A DNA stretch of 64,000 bases, taken from assembly GCF_041860085.1 (NCBI RefSeq), contig NZ_CP124747.1, positions 4,092,001 through 4,156,000 on the forward strand, read 5' to 3'. Positions within the stretch are counted from its first letter, which is position 1. Each line of letters opens with the position of its first letter. The notes below the pieces were generated by a model. The model did not search any database. It was given only the letters and a program-made list of their open reading frames with translations, and had not been told where the DNA came from. The stretch comes from Schlesneria sp. DSM 10557 (GTDB taxonomy: Bacteria > Planctomycetota > Planctomycetia > Planctomycetales > Planctomycetaceae). Both the position numbers and the translations under genes were made by a program. This document shows, piece after piece, positions 8,619 through 21,255 of the stretch.

Positions 8619-10181
8619 TTAACCACGGCCGCGCTGCTTCTCACGCTGCTGCCGCTTCAACTCGCGCTTCTGCTTCTTGCTAAGCCCCTTCATCTGGTCT
8701 GCGGTGAGGCCCCCACCGGAATCCTCGTCATCCTCTTCACCACCACCGGCATAACCACTGCCGTCATGGCCACCACTGTCATGACCAACACCGTCACTCG
8801 ATTCATACGACTCCGACGACTGATAGGAACTGTCGTCTGTCTGCTCGGAGTAGTCTTCCTCCTGCTGCGAAACCGGTTGCGAGAAGTGCGGTGCGGGAGC
8901 TTTATTTCCGTGCGACTTGTGAGACTCCACAAACGCACTGCTTTCCACCTCGGCAGCAGCTTCCGCCTCCTCTTCGACCCACTCTTCCGACTGCTCCGCT
9001 TCAGGCTCCGACCACGATTCCTCGGCCGCAGACTCTTCGTAGGCTGAACCGTCTCCTTCAGACTCTTCGTACGATTCATAGGCCGACGCGTCGGCTTGCT
9101 CTTCCTGCTCTTCCACCTCTTCTTCGTATTCCGGCTGTTTCACCTTCGCACGCGTTTTCGGGGCGGCTCGTTTGGCGGGTGCCTTCCTCTTTCGCTTTGG
9201 CGCCGCGGCCTCTTCCGCCTCGACCTTTTTGCGCCGTCGCTTCGGCTTTTCGACTTCCTCGTCATCAACGGCGGCGACAGCCGATCGCCGCTTCCAAAGC
9301 GTCAGGCGACTCGCACACCAGACGGCCGCTTTCCAGAGAACCGACCCGGCACTCGGCTCCGCCAGCTCGGGAGGATCAGGACAGACATACGCGACAATGC
9401 GAGCATGCAGCCACAGCCCCAGAAACAACGTCCCGCTGGCGAACATCGGCAGAACCTGCCGAACGACACCGAAACCACTCACGTTTGCCAGCTCGCCCCG
9501 GAACAGTTCCAGCCACGCGGCCACGTACCACAAGGCCCCTGCCAGCCGGAGCGTATACAGACTCGAACGACTTCGCCGTAACTCCCGATCCAGCAGCAGC
9601 GTCATAGGGAGCATGACCACACACAACGGCAGCAGCCAGGCCACGGTTTCGCTTTGCCAGGCAAACCCCAGCATCGGTCCAAACACCTGACCGACCACCC
9701 GCTGCAGACCAGTCGCAACCGTCAGCGTCCCCACACCTAACAGCCCGGCCGCCCAGGGCCAGACACGATACCGACCACTGAAATCGAGCTTACACTGTGA
9801 CCGATACCAGGTAATCAACAGCCCTAACTGAGTCGATAGCGCCAGAAAGAGGGTGGAAACAACAACCACCAGCCTCGGACGCTCGCCCGACAGCAGCAGT
9901 TCCACAAAGGGATTCAGCACCGGACGGAAGGGGAGCGGCCGCGTCATCGCGACCGTCAGCCCCACAAGCAGCACACCCACAATCCCCGCATAAATCCAGA
10001 TCCGCAGTTCAGAGACGGGAACCCACGGGGCGGCGGCAGAGGAAGCGACGAGCTGTGATTGAATCCTTCCCCGCTCTTCACCGAGGGAGGTTCTCTCCAG
10101 AGAAATACCATCGCCGTTGACAGCCAGCCTGCGCCGTCGACGGTCGCCAGTCGAGCTCGACCCGGCAAACTGAATGGGCAT
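8619..10181 (-). CDS. Multi-pass membrane protein with a basic-acidic low-complexity C-terminal tail
   Basis: About 520 aa. After a short Ser/Arg-rich N-terminus come six likely membrane helices (for example WIYAGIVGVLLVGLTVAM, STLFLALSTQLGLLITW, AWLLPLCVVMLPMTLLL, MFASGTLFLGLWLHARI) up to about residue 280. The remaining ~240 residues are disordered: Lys/Arg clusters (KPKRRRKK), then Glu-rich acidic runs, Ser/Tyr/Glu repeats (SYEESEG, SSYQSSESYESS), a Gly/Asp patch, and a final basic helix (LSKKQKRELKRQQREKQ). No known family recognised. Start ATG at 10181 gives MPIQFAGSSS; an upstream TTG at 10208 is the alternative. Function unknown. Confidence 0.75.
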   Translation of the reverse strand: MPIQFAGSSSTGDRRRRRLAVNGDGISLERTSLGEERGRIQSQLVASSAAAPWVPVSELRIWIYAGIVGVLLVGLTVAMTRPLPFRPVLNPFVELLLSGERPRLVVVVSTLFLALSTQLGLLITWYRSQCKLDFSGRYRVWPWAAGLLGVGTLTVATGLQRVVGQVFGPMLGFAWQSETVAWLLPLCVVMLPMTLLLDRELRRSRSSLYTLRLAGALWYVAAWLELFRGELANVSGFGVVRQVLPMFASGTLFLGLWLHARIVAYVCPDPPELAEPSAGSVLWKAAVWCASRLTLWKRRSAVAAVDDEEVEKPKRRRKKVEAEEAAAPKRKRKAPAKRAAPKTRAKVKQPEYEEEVEEQEEQADASAYESYEESEGDGSAYEESAAEESWSEPEAEQSEEWVEEEAEAAAEVESSAFVESHKSHGNKAPAPHFSQPVSQQEEDYSEQTDDSSYQSSESYESSDGVGHDSGGHDGSGYAGGGEEDDEDSGGGLTADQMKGLSKKQKRELKRQQREKQRGRG

Positions 10182-10816
10182 GGTTCTAATTCTTCTCGCG
10201 GTGATCAAGCGAACTTTGGGGTAAAGCGCGTCTCCGCGTCACTTATCTCAACACTGATTCAAGACAGATCCGTATCCATGGCATGACTGATAGCGCGATG
10301 AACATCACGACCGGACGAAGTTCCAGCCGTCTCTCGATTCGCCTCCAGGCAACTCGACAGGCGTTCGTTCTCCATCGACCCCGCCGAGCTGAAGAAATAA
10401 GTTCAAATCACGCGCATCACCCGCACACCCCAAACCTCCAGATCACCCTGATCAGAATATTTTCCAACGAAGTGACGAGAACGGGCAACGGGCTGGATAT
10501 CCGTTAAGGGTAGCACCGGTTGACCGGGTCTTCCCGGGCGACCGGTGTGCGTCGCACAAGAGGTTTCCATGAGCTCGATTCATTACGGCGGGCTGCTCGG
10601 GGGGGGCGGGATCAGGTGTCACCTCCTCAACGGGCAGGTGCTCTCGTGTTTGAACCGGGTGAGTGAGCATCCGTGATGGGACTGGAAACGTGAGCAAACC
10701 CCTGAGGGGGACGCGGCCCCCGGCGGCCGCGAAGAGGCGTCGACCGGGGGCCGGGGTGGGACCGATCGGGTTGGTGCCTCAACGACCTGCTCACCTTTCA
10801 TGAGCTTCCTCACGAC
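10182..10816. other. Gene-free stretch with an imperfect hairpin
   Basis: About 635 bases. CACCGGT (10514-10520) and ACCGGTG (10541-10547) form the base of an imperfect stem, with inner GACCGGG/CCCGGGC-like pairing. The short reverse-strand open frames are Pro/Arg-rich and have no ribosome binding site. Confidence 0.4.
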
Positions 10817-11359
10817 TTATTTTCGACCCGAGCCGTGAGTAAGCACTTCCAGCATCCCCTGACAGAACGCGGGGAGATCGTCCGGACGACGACTGCTCAC
10901 GAAGTGGCGATCAATCACGACAGGCGCATCTTCAAATTCCGCCCCGGCGTTGACGAGGTCATCTTTAATCCCGGGCGAACCGGTGACGCGCACACCCCGG
11001 TAGACCTGCGCCGAAATCGGGATCCAGCCACCGTGACAGATCGCCGCCACCAGTTTCCCCGCTGCGGCAAATTCCTGAGTCAAACTGAGCACCTTGGCGT
11101 CACGTCGCAGTTTGTCGGGCATCCAGCCCCCCGGCAGGATGATCCCGTGAAAATCCCCCGCTTCGACTTCGTCGATGGCGACATCGGAGCGACAGGGGTA
11201 GCCATGCTTGCCGTGATAGACGACGCCCCCCTTCTGACCCGCCACGACCACACTGGCCCCCGCTTCAATCAGACGGAGCTTGGGATACCACAGCTCCAGA
11301 TCTTCATAGTCATCTCCGACAAGAATCAGAATCCGCTGTCCGGCCAGTTGTGTCGACAT
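10817..11359 (-). CDS. DJ-1/PfpI family protein
   Basis: 180 aa, a typical single-domain PfpI length. The nucleophile elbow AAICHGGW carries Cys108, and the upstream glutamate is in LVGDDYEDLELWYP. LPGGWMPDKLR is the conserved loop before the elbow. Members act as glyoxalases, deglycases or intracellular proteases; the sequence does not decide which. GGAGAG precedes the ATG. It is monocistronic, between two gene-poor gaps. Confidence 0.93.
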   Translation of the reverse strand: MSTQLAGQRILILVGDDYEDLELWYPKLRLIEAGASVVVAGQKGGVVYHGKHGYPCRSDVAIDEVEAGDFHGIILPGGWMPDKLRRDAKVLSLTQEFAAAGKLVAAICHGGWIPISAQVYRGVRVTGSPGIKDDLVNAGAEFEDAPVVIDRHFVSSRRPDDLPAFCQGMLEVLTHGSGRK

Positions 11360-12649
11360 TAACGTCTCTCCTCAATTGAGTTTCCGCCACGACGCCCGTC
11401 AAAGGCGCCCCGATCCAAACCGAGTTTCCGTGCCTATCAGGCTGTTGAAAAAGGGGGGACTGGCTCTGCAGTCCGCTCGAAATCCACGAGGAACAGGCAT
11501 TGCTCAAGGTCCCTGTCCCCCTATTTCCACAGGCAGTGACGTGCAAATGGCGTATCGGTTCGACAGCAAAGTAACACCGGCCCCCGGGAAAATCCCCTAC
11601 CGGCCCAAAACCCCGCCGCCCCCCGACAATTTTGCGACACGGCCCGCTCACGCCACATCCCCGCCCCCAAGCCAGCGAATTTTTTTGTTTGAGCATCTTG
11701 GTTGGGCACCTTCCTTGGGCACCTTCCTTGGGCACCTTGGTTGAGCACCTTGGTTGAGCACCTTGGTTGAGCACCTTGGTTGAGCACCTTGGTTGAGCAC
11801 CTTGGTTGAGCTTCTTCCAAACGAGGCCACCCCATCCCAGACAACCACGTCGCCTCATTCCCCCGCAACCACCCAGCCTACGCGGGTGAATCGCCAATCC
11901 CGGCCGAAATGCGCGCTGCGCGCGGTTGAACACCTTGAGCACCTAATCGTCCTTTTCCCTGTTTTTCAGGCCCCACGATTAGATGCTCATGTTTGAGCAT
12001 CTTGAGCACCTTGAGCATCTAATCGCCTCCCCTTCAGACCTCATCCCAACCCAGCCCGTCTCGCCCCACCCCGCCCAGGCTCCGCTCGTAGCAGGCCCTG
12101 CCCCACCTCATCGAAATCCTGACCACGCTCTCCACCGGCGCGACAATGCCAACCACGCCGCCAATCCGCCACAACGTGAGCCCGGGCAGCAGACCAGTCG
12201 ATGCGCGCGCGGCTCATTCTTCACCCGCCCACCTGTGTCTCGTCCGCACGGCGACGGCCCCAGCGCGACCAGAGGGAATCGCGCGCCCGGCCGGGGCGCC
12301 CCCCCACTTCCAGACAAAACTTCCGGGCAAAGAAACGAACAACGAAACCGCCACCACAAAGTTACCACCCCCGCAGATCCACGCAGCACCAATCCCGCCC
12401 CCGCTTCCAAACATCTGGAAAGCCCCCGACGAAAAACCGTCCGGCCCCGTCCCCCGCCCCCGAAACAGTGGGTCTACACGATGAAACTGAGTGGCTCAGT
12501 TGCCCCGCCCGACTGCGGTACGACACCCGTCGCACGGCGTTTCTCAATTTTTTTGTCAGGGTATGACAGCAAATGGCAAACTCGGCGTGTATCCTCTGAA
12601 CCCCTGAATTGTTTCAGAACAACCTCATGAACAAATGCGGGAATTCTCG
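11360..12649. other. Long gene-free gap with tandem repeats
   Basis: About 1.29 kb between the PfpI gene and the WYL regulator. It holds the ten-unit tandem repeat at 11689-11818 and two later echoes of the same motif (GAACACCTTGAGCACCTAATCG near 11926-11948 and GAGCATCTTGAGCACC near 11996-12013). The rest is C/A-rich with no credible gene. Peptide repeats seen on the reverse strand (NQGAQPRCSTKVL) are translations of the tandem repeat. Confidence 0.5.
11689..11818. repeat. Tandem repeat, ten 13-bp units
   Basis: The unit is TTGAGCACCTTGG. Ten adjacent units fill 130 bp: units 5-9 are identical, unit 4 has one change (TTGGGCACCTTGG), units 2-3 read TTGGGCACCTTCC, unit 1 TTGAGCATCTTGG and unit 10 TTGAGCTTCTTCC. 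The identical centre with diverged ends is typical of slippage expansion. Confidence 0.95.
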
Positions 12650-13666
12650 ATGGACTCCTCAACACCTGTGCAGAGGCAATGGCGGATTCTGATTGCACTG
12701 ATGTACCGTCGTCAGGGGCAAACCGTCAAAGAGCTGAGTCAGGAGTTTGAGGTCAACACGCGCACCATCCTGAGAGATCTGAATACACTGCGTCAGGCGG
12801 GGTTCCCGTTATCCGAACGAGTCTCGGACTTTGGCCGCAAGCACTGGCGGCTGACCGAAGGAGGCCCCCGGGCCCCGATTCACTTCACCTGGCCGGAAGC
12901 AGTCTCGCTTTACCTCGGCCGTCAGTTTCTCGACCCGCTGGCCGGGACGTACTTCTGGAAGTCCGCGCAGACCGCGTTCACCAAGATCCAGTCGATGCTG
13001 GGGGAAGCCGCCCTTTCACAGCTCGAAAAAGTCTCACGTCATTTTTTTCAGACGATCCCCGGCCGACCCGACTACAGCGGCAAGGCCGAAGTCATCGACC
13101 GGCTGATGCAGGCCGTGGAAGAACACCGCATCGCCTTTGTCGCCTACCAGAGCGAACGGGCGACGGAACCCGTCTCACTGGAGATGTACCCGTACGGCAT
13201 CGCCTATCACAAAGGGGCCTTGTATTTGGTCGCCTGGTCCCGCGACCACGACAGCATCCGTCACTTCAAGATTGACCGGGTCAGTGGAGTCGACATCCAG
13301 CAACTGCAATTCACACCCGACCCCGACTTCAGTCTGGAAAAACACTTCGCGAACTCGTTCGGCGTCTTCCGCAGCGAAGCTCCCGAACAGCCACCGCTGC
13401 AGCGAATCCGGATCCGCTTCGCCCCGTCCGTCGCCCGCTACGTGCAGGAAAAGATCTGGCACGCATCACAGCAACTCAAAAGGGAAAACGACGGCAGCGT
13501 CACACTGGAACTGCAACTGGAAAACACGCAGGAACTGAAATCCTGGATCCAGAGCTTCGGCCCCAAAGCCACCGTCCTGGAACCCAAATCGCTAAAAACA
13601 GAAATCATCGACGACTTAAGAGAATTACTTAAGAACTATACCCGCCAAGAGTCGGCGAATAAGTGA
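12650..13666 (+). CDS. WYL-domain transcriptional regulator (HTH_11 + WYL + WCX)
   Basis: About 338 aa. An N-terminal winged helix of DeoR/HTH_11 type (LIALMYRRQGQTVKELSQEF, then VNTRTILRDLNTL) is followed by a WYL domain (AFVAYQSERATEPVSLEMYP; GALYLVAWSRDHDSIRHFKI) and a C-terminal WCX region ending LRELLKNYTRQ. WYL proteins sense ligands, often nucleic acids or nucleotides, and commonly regulate CRISPR-Cas and other defence operons. It lies 41 nt upstream of cas3 on the same strand, so it is probably the local regulator of the cas operon; that is inference from position. ATG at 12650 has GGGAA upstream; ATG at 12635 is the alternative. Confidence 0.9.
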   Translation: MDSSTPVQRQWRILIALMYRRQGQTVKELSQEFEVNTRTILRDLNTLRQAGFPLSERVSDFGRKHWRLTEGGPRAPIHFTWPEAVSLYLGRQFLDPLAGTYFWKSAQTAFTKIQSMLGEAALSQLEKVSRHFFQTIPGRPDYSGKAEVIDRLMQAVEEHRIAFVAYQSERATEPVSLEMYPYGIAYHKGALYLVAWSRDHDSIRHFKIDRVSGVDIQQLQFTPDPDFSLEKHFANSFGVFRSEAPEQPPLQRIRIRFAPSVARYVQEKIWHASQQLKRENDGSVTLELQLENTQELKSWIQSFGPKATVLEPKSLKTEIIDDLRELLKNYTRQESANK

Positions 13667-13707
13667 CGGACATTGTAAGCATCTAGTTGTTTTCGTGGGA
13701 TCACGAC

Positions 13708-16183
13708 ATGAACTTCTCGGATTTCTTCCAGCAAGCAAACAACGGTCGCAAGCCGTATCCGTATCAACTTCAGTTCGCGGAAGCCCTTTCGCTTCCCCAA
13801 TTGCTGAATGTCCCTACGGGAGTGGGAAAGACCGCGACTGCGGTCCTCGGCTGGCTATATCGCCGACGGTATCACCCTCAAGAAGACATTCGTCACCAGA
13901 CTCCCCGACGTCTCGTGTACTGCCTGCCCATGAGAACGCTCGTCGAGCAGACCAGAGACGCTGCCAAGTCATGGCTTGACGCACTACACCTGTCCCCGGA
14001 AGTGGGTGTCCACGTCCTGATGGGTGGGGCAGAACTCAGCGACTGGGACGAATACCCCGAACGAGATACAATCCTTATTGGAACCCAGGACATGCTACTC
14101 TCGCGCGCACTCAATCGCGGTTACGGTATGTCTCGCTATCGCTGGCCCATGCATTTCGGTCTACTGAATAACGACTGTCTGTGGGTCATGGATGAAACGC
14201 AGTTGATGGGTGTGGGACTGACGACCACCGCGCAACTGCAAGGCCTGCGCACAAAACTCGGAACATACGGCGTCAGCCAGTCGCTCTGGATGTCGGCCAC
14301 CCTTGACGCATCGCCGATTCGGACGGTTGACCACCCTGAACCCCAAGCCGGGTTTTCCCGCGTCGCTCTGTCGAATGATGACCGCCTTCACGAGCCGGTC
14401 CGAAAACGGATCAACGCCAAGAAACGGCTTGAGAAGGCCGCGCTGAGCCTCACAGCCGACACGGCCAAGCGGAACTATCCAAAAGATCTGGCGGCGCTGA
14501 TCAGAACCCATCATCAGCCCGCCACATTAACACTCGTCGTCGTCAACAACGTCTCCAGAGCGCAAGAAGTTTTCAGAGAACTGCAAAATCTGAAGGGACC
14601 GAAGACTAAGCCCACGCCGTTGACGGCAGAAGTGACCCTGATTCATTCCCGCTTCCGCCCGTGCGATCGGGAGAGTCACGAAAAAGAACTGTTCTCACTG
14701 GACGTACCGAGTACTGGCAGAATTGTTGTCGCAACGCAGGCAATCGAAGCTGGGGTCGATATATCGGCAGCAACAATGCTGACAGAATTGGCGCCCTGGC
14801 CGTCGCTCGTGCAGAGATTTGGACGCTGTAACCGAGGGGGCGAAGACAAAGACGCATGTGTCATCTGGCTGGATATCGAGTCCAAAGATGACAAAGCAAA
14901 AACGATCCTGCCCTATGAAGCAGACGAACTGAACAACAGCAGGAGCCACCTCGCGAAACTCAACGACGTCGGTCCTGTAGCGCTTCAGCAGATCACGGAC
15001 AGTCGACCTGCACCTGTAGTGCATACGCTACGGCGGAGAGATCTACTTGATCTATGGGATACAACGCCCGACATGGCTGGAAATGACCTCGATGTCTCAC
15101 GCTTCATCCGGGACGGGGACGACACCGATGTGCAGGTCTTCTGGCGAGAGTTCGATTCAGGCCAGCCAGCAGACCCCTTTCCTGCCCCGCAACGTCACGA
15201 ACTCTGCTCAGTCAGTATCGGACAGATCCACGAGTTTTTGACCCGATTAAAGAAGAACGACAAAAGGTTTGCGTTGATCTTCCGTCCCCTGGAGAAAACT
15301 GACCAGTGGCGACCGATTGACCCCAACGACGTCCGTAGCGGGATGGTGCTGCTCCTCAAACGCGACATGGGAGGCTATCTCGATGGAATCGGATGGACGG
15401 GTAATCAGGCCGACAAACCGACGCCACACCCTCCTGTCGCCCTTGCGCCAGAAGAAGATTTAAGCGACAAAGAGAACCTCATCGCAGCGACATGGGTTCC
15501 GCTCCAGCAACACCTCAAAGAGGTGTCGCAAGCGGTCACACGCCTGCAGGGAACCCACTCACAATTACCAGCGGAGATCCCTTGGGCTGCGCTCGTTCGC
15601 GCCGCGAATTGGCACGACATCGGCAAAGCTCACCCCGCCTTTCAGAACATGATCCTGAGGGGAGTCGCGGACGCGTCCGGGCGGAGGGCTGAATTGTGGG
15701 CAAAATCGCCAGGGGAACGAAATGGACGTCCGCAGTACTTTGCCGACGATAACGCGACAGATGAGCGAATTGGATTTCGACACGAACTGGCCAGTGCACT
15801 GGCGTGGCTGCTGCATTGCGGTGACGACCCCGACAGCGATCTGATCGCCTTTCTGATTGCAGCGCACCATGGCAAAGTTCGCGGCAGCCTTCGCAGCTTT
15901 CCGAACGAAATTCTGCCTGCGGACTTAGGCATGAAACAGGCGCGCGGCATTAGAAACGGTGACGTCATTCCCGGCTGCGTCACGGGAGATGGTCAGGTCC
16001 TTCCCGCCACGTCGCTCGATCTCTCCCTGATGGAGTTGGGCGAATCCGAATCAGGCCCAAGCTGGCTCGCTCGCGTGCTGAAGCTGCGTGACGATCAGAG
16101 CCTCGGTCCCTTCAAACTCTGCTATCTGGAAACCTTACTCCGCGTGGCCGACTGGCGTGGATCGAAGACAGGAGAAACTTTCA

Positions 16184-16191
<8 letters not shown>
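13708..16191 (+). CDS. cas3: CRISPR-associated helicase/nuclease Cas3, type I-G (helicase then HD)
   Basis: 827 aa. The order is helicase first: Walker A NVPTGVGKT (Lys41), motif II DETQ at Asp162, motif III WMSATLD, and motif VI QRFGRCNRGG; then the HD nuclease at the C-terminus, with NWHDIGKAHPAF (His636-Asp637) and AAHHGKVRGS (His720-His721). The HD-last order is a hallmark of type I-U/I-G. Cas3 is recruited to the R-loop formed by Cascade, unwinds and degrades target DNA. Start at 13708 (MNFSDFFQQANNGRKPYPYQ) was chosen because the family begins with the PYPYQ Q-motif region; an upstream ATG at 13687 is weaker. Its stop overlaps csx17 by 8 nt. Confidence 0.96.
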
Positions 16192-19331
<3,140 letters not shown>

Positions 19332-19334
19332 ATC

Positions 19335-21074
19335 ATGCTCGCCATCTCGCTTCAATTTCCCGCGAAGAAGTTCCATGCCACCCCCTGGGGGCGGCAGGTC
19401 AATGAGGGGGCAGTCGAATGGCCCCCCTCGCCGTGGCGACTTTTAAGGGCGCTGGTCGCCACCTGGCACCACAAGTTTCCGGATGTTCCAGAAGAGAACG
19501 TCCGCGAACTCGTCGAAAAGCTCGCACCGCCCCCCTGCTTTTCGCTTCCCCCCGCCTCACAAGGCCATACCCGCCACTACATGCCGCAGGTCAACGACGA
19601 CCGAACAAAGGTCTTTGACACGTTTGTATTGCTCGCTCCAGACGAGGACATCGTGGCGGTCTGGCGAGACGTCGACCTCAGTGACGCGCAGCGTGATCTG
19701 CTCGATCGCCTGCTGGGGGCAATGACGTACTTCGGGCGAGCGGAATCGTGGGTGTGCGGAACCGTCCTGGACACCCCGCCAGCCCAACTTGAAGTGGAAC
19801 CGATTGAGTTGGGCCAGCCTGCGGGAGAGGGTCGAGAATTGGTCCGTACTCTGGTTCCCATTCTGGCGGAAGATCATGTGAACTGGTTCACTCTCACCCG
19901 GGAACAATTTCGCGAGCAGAAGCTCGCCGAGCAGCGACTCGCCGCAGCAAAAAAAGGGAAGTCCACCGACAAAGTCAAACTCACTTCAAAGGACGAGCTT
20001 GCGATTGCAAATGCGATCCCTGCGACGTTATTCGACGCGCTTCACGCCGATACCTCAGAACTGCGTCGAGGGGGCTGGAATCAGCCGCCCGGAACACGTT
20101 GGATTAACTATGCTCGACCAACCGACGCCTTCATGACTCAATCTCCTTCCAGGCAGCGGAAAAATCGAAGGGGTTTCCAACGACCTGCCGTCGCTCGATT
20201 TGCACTGTGCGGCCGCGTCCGCCCGCTCTTCACAGATCAGCTCTGGTTTGCCGATGAAATACGTCGGCGATTGATGGGATGCTCGCGCGCGGTCGATCGA
20301 CAAGTCCGACGACGGACAGGACTCAATCCTGAGGATGCGACGGCGGCAACGGTCTTTTCTGGCAAATTCCCCGACGGGCAACCGCTACGCGACCCGGAAC
20401 TGAATCATTGTCATTGCCATATCCTCTGCGAAGCCACTCAGGATTTGCGAATTACGCACGTCACCCTCTTCGCCCCGATGGGATTCGACTCTGACGATGA
20501 ACGAGCAATCGAACGCCTGGTTGACCCAAGGGCGGTCCGTAATCATCCGCTGGAATGGAATGGTTACGAAGTTCAACTGGTGCTGCTCGGCATGGGACAG
20601 CCGTCCGATTTCGGCGGAATAAACGAGCACGCCGGGCAATCCCGACTGCTGGCAACATCGCGTGTCTGGGAATCGCGGACCCCTTTCATATTGACCAGAC
20701 ACTTAACACGCAAAGGAATGCCCTCTGCCGAGACCATTGCCCGGGACCCTAAACTGAAACAGTTGCTGATCGATGAGGTACGACGCGAACTTAGCAATCG
20801 CCCGCAATTTCAGTCCGTAGCGGCGGATGTGACAATTGAACCAGTACTCGAGATGCAAAGGATGGGGACTCATTTAAATGGTCCTCTCACGAAATGGATC
20901 GAGTTCCGTCGCGAACGCAAGAAAGGGGGTGGCGCAAAGGTCGGGTCAACAGGTTTCGGATTTCTCCTGACGTTTCCTCACCGGGTCTCAGGTCCAATCG
21001 CCCTGGGCTATGGTTCGCACTTTGGAATGGGGACGTTTCGCTGCGTTACCGGCCCGGAGAACGATGAGTCATAG
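19335..21074 (+). CDS. csb2: Csb2 (GSU0054 family), fused Cas5-Cas6 of type I-G
   Basis: 579 aa. The N-terminus (MLAISLQFPAKKFHATPWGR, then NEGAVEWPPSPWRLLRALVA) is the Csb2/GSU0054 signature. The C-terminus ends in a glycine-rich loop, SGPIALGYGSHFGMGTF, as in RAMP proteins of the Cas6 type. Csb2 is described as a Cas5-Cas6 fusion that caps the crRNA 5' end and cleaves the precursor; the repeat here has a stable 7-bp hairpin suitable as its substrate. A Lys-rich segment (AAAKKGKSTDKVKLTSK) near residue 205-220 is probably a loop. Start 3 nt after the csb1 stop. Confidence 0.93.
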   Translation: MLAISLQFPAKKFHATPWGRQVNEGAVEWPPSPWRLLRALVATWHHKFPDVPEENVRELVEKLAPPPCFSLPPASQGHTRHYMPQVNDDRTKVFDTFVLLAPDEDIVAVWRDVDLSDAQRDLLDRLLGAMTYFGRAESWVCGTVLDTPPAQLEVEPIELGQPAGEGRELVRTLVPILAEDHVNWFTLTREQFREQKLAEQRLAAAKKGKSTDKVKLTSKDELAIANAIPATLFDALHADTSELRRGGWNQPPGTRWINYARPTDAFMTQSPSRQRKNRRGFQRPAVARFALCGRVRPLFTDQLWFADEIRRRLMGCSRAVDRQVRRRTGLNPEDATAATVFSGKFPDGQPLRDPELNHCHCHILCEATQDLRITHVTLFAPMGFDSDDERAIERLVDPRAVRNHPLEWNGYEVQLVLLGMGQPSDFGGINEHAGQSRLLATSRVWESRTPFILTRHLTRKGMPSAETIARDPKLKQLLIDEVRRELSNRPQFQSVAADVTIEPVLEMQRMGTHLNGPLTKWIEFRRERKKGGGAKVGSTGFGFLLTFPHRVSGPIALGYGSHFGMGTFRCVTGPENDES

Positions 21075-21255
21075 TCGGTATGGGGGGGGGTAGAATCAAC
21101 AGGTAGCTCACGCTCGCAATCGCCGCTCTGCCGCAAATTGCACTCAACCCCCACGATCGGCGGCGATGGTAGATCCTCACCGTTATTCATTCTGCGGATT
21201 CCATCAAGTTCCCCATCGTTACGGAGGACGAGTCACTTAAAAAAGAGGTGATTGC
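21075..21255. other. Gap between effector and adaptation genes
   Basis: 181 bases, the largest gap in the cas operon. It has a run of ten G at about 21081-21091 and no gene. A separate promoter for cas4-cas1/cas2 could lie here; none was recognised. Confidence 0.35.

Noticed and set aside
11310-11942. Reverse-strand frames with repeated NQGAQPRCSTKVL
   Set aside because: Translation of the 13-bp tandem repeat; no ribosome binding site and no domain.
16088-16183. Longer csx17 with a start inside cas3
   Set aside because: ATG 16184 has AGGAG and gives the conserved Csx17 start; the extension is translated from cas3 coding sequence.
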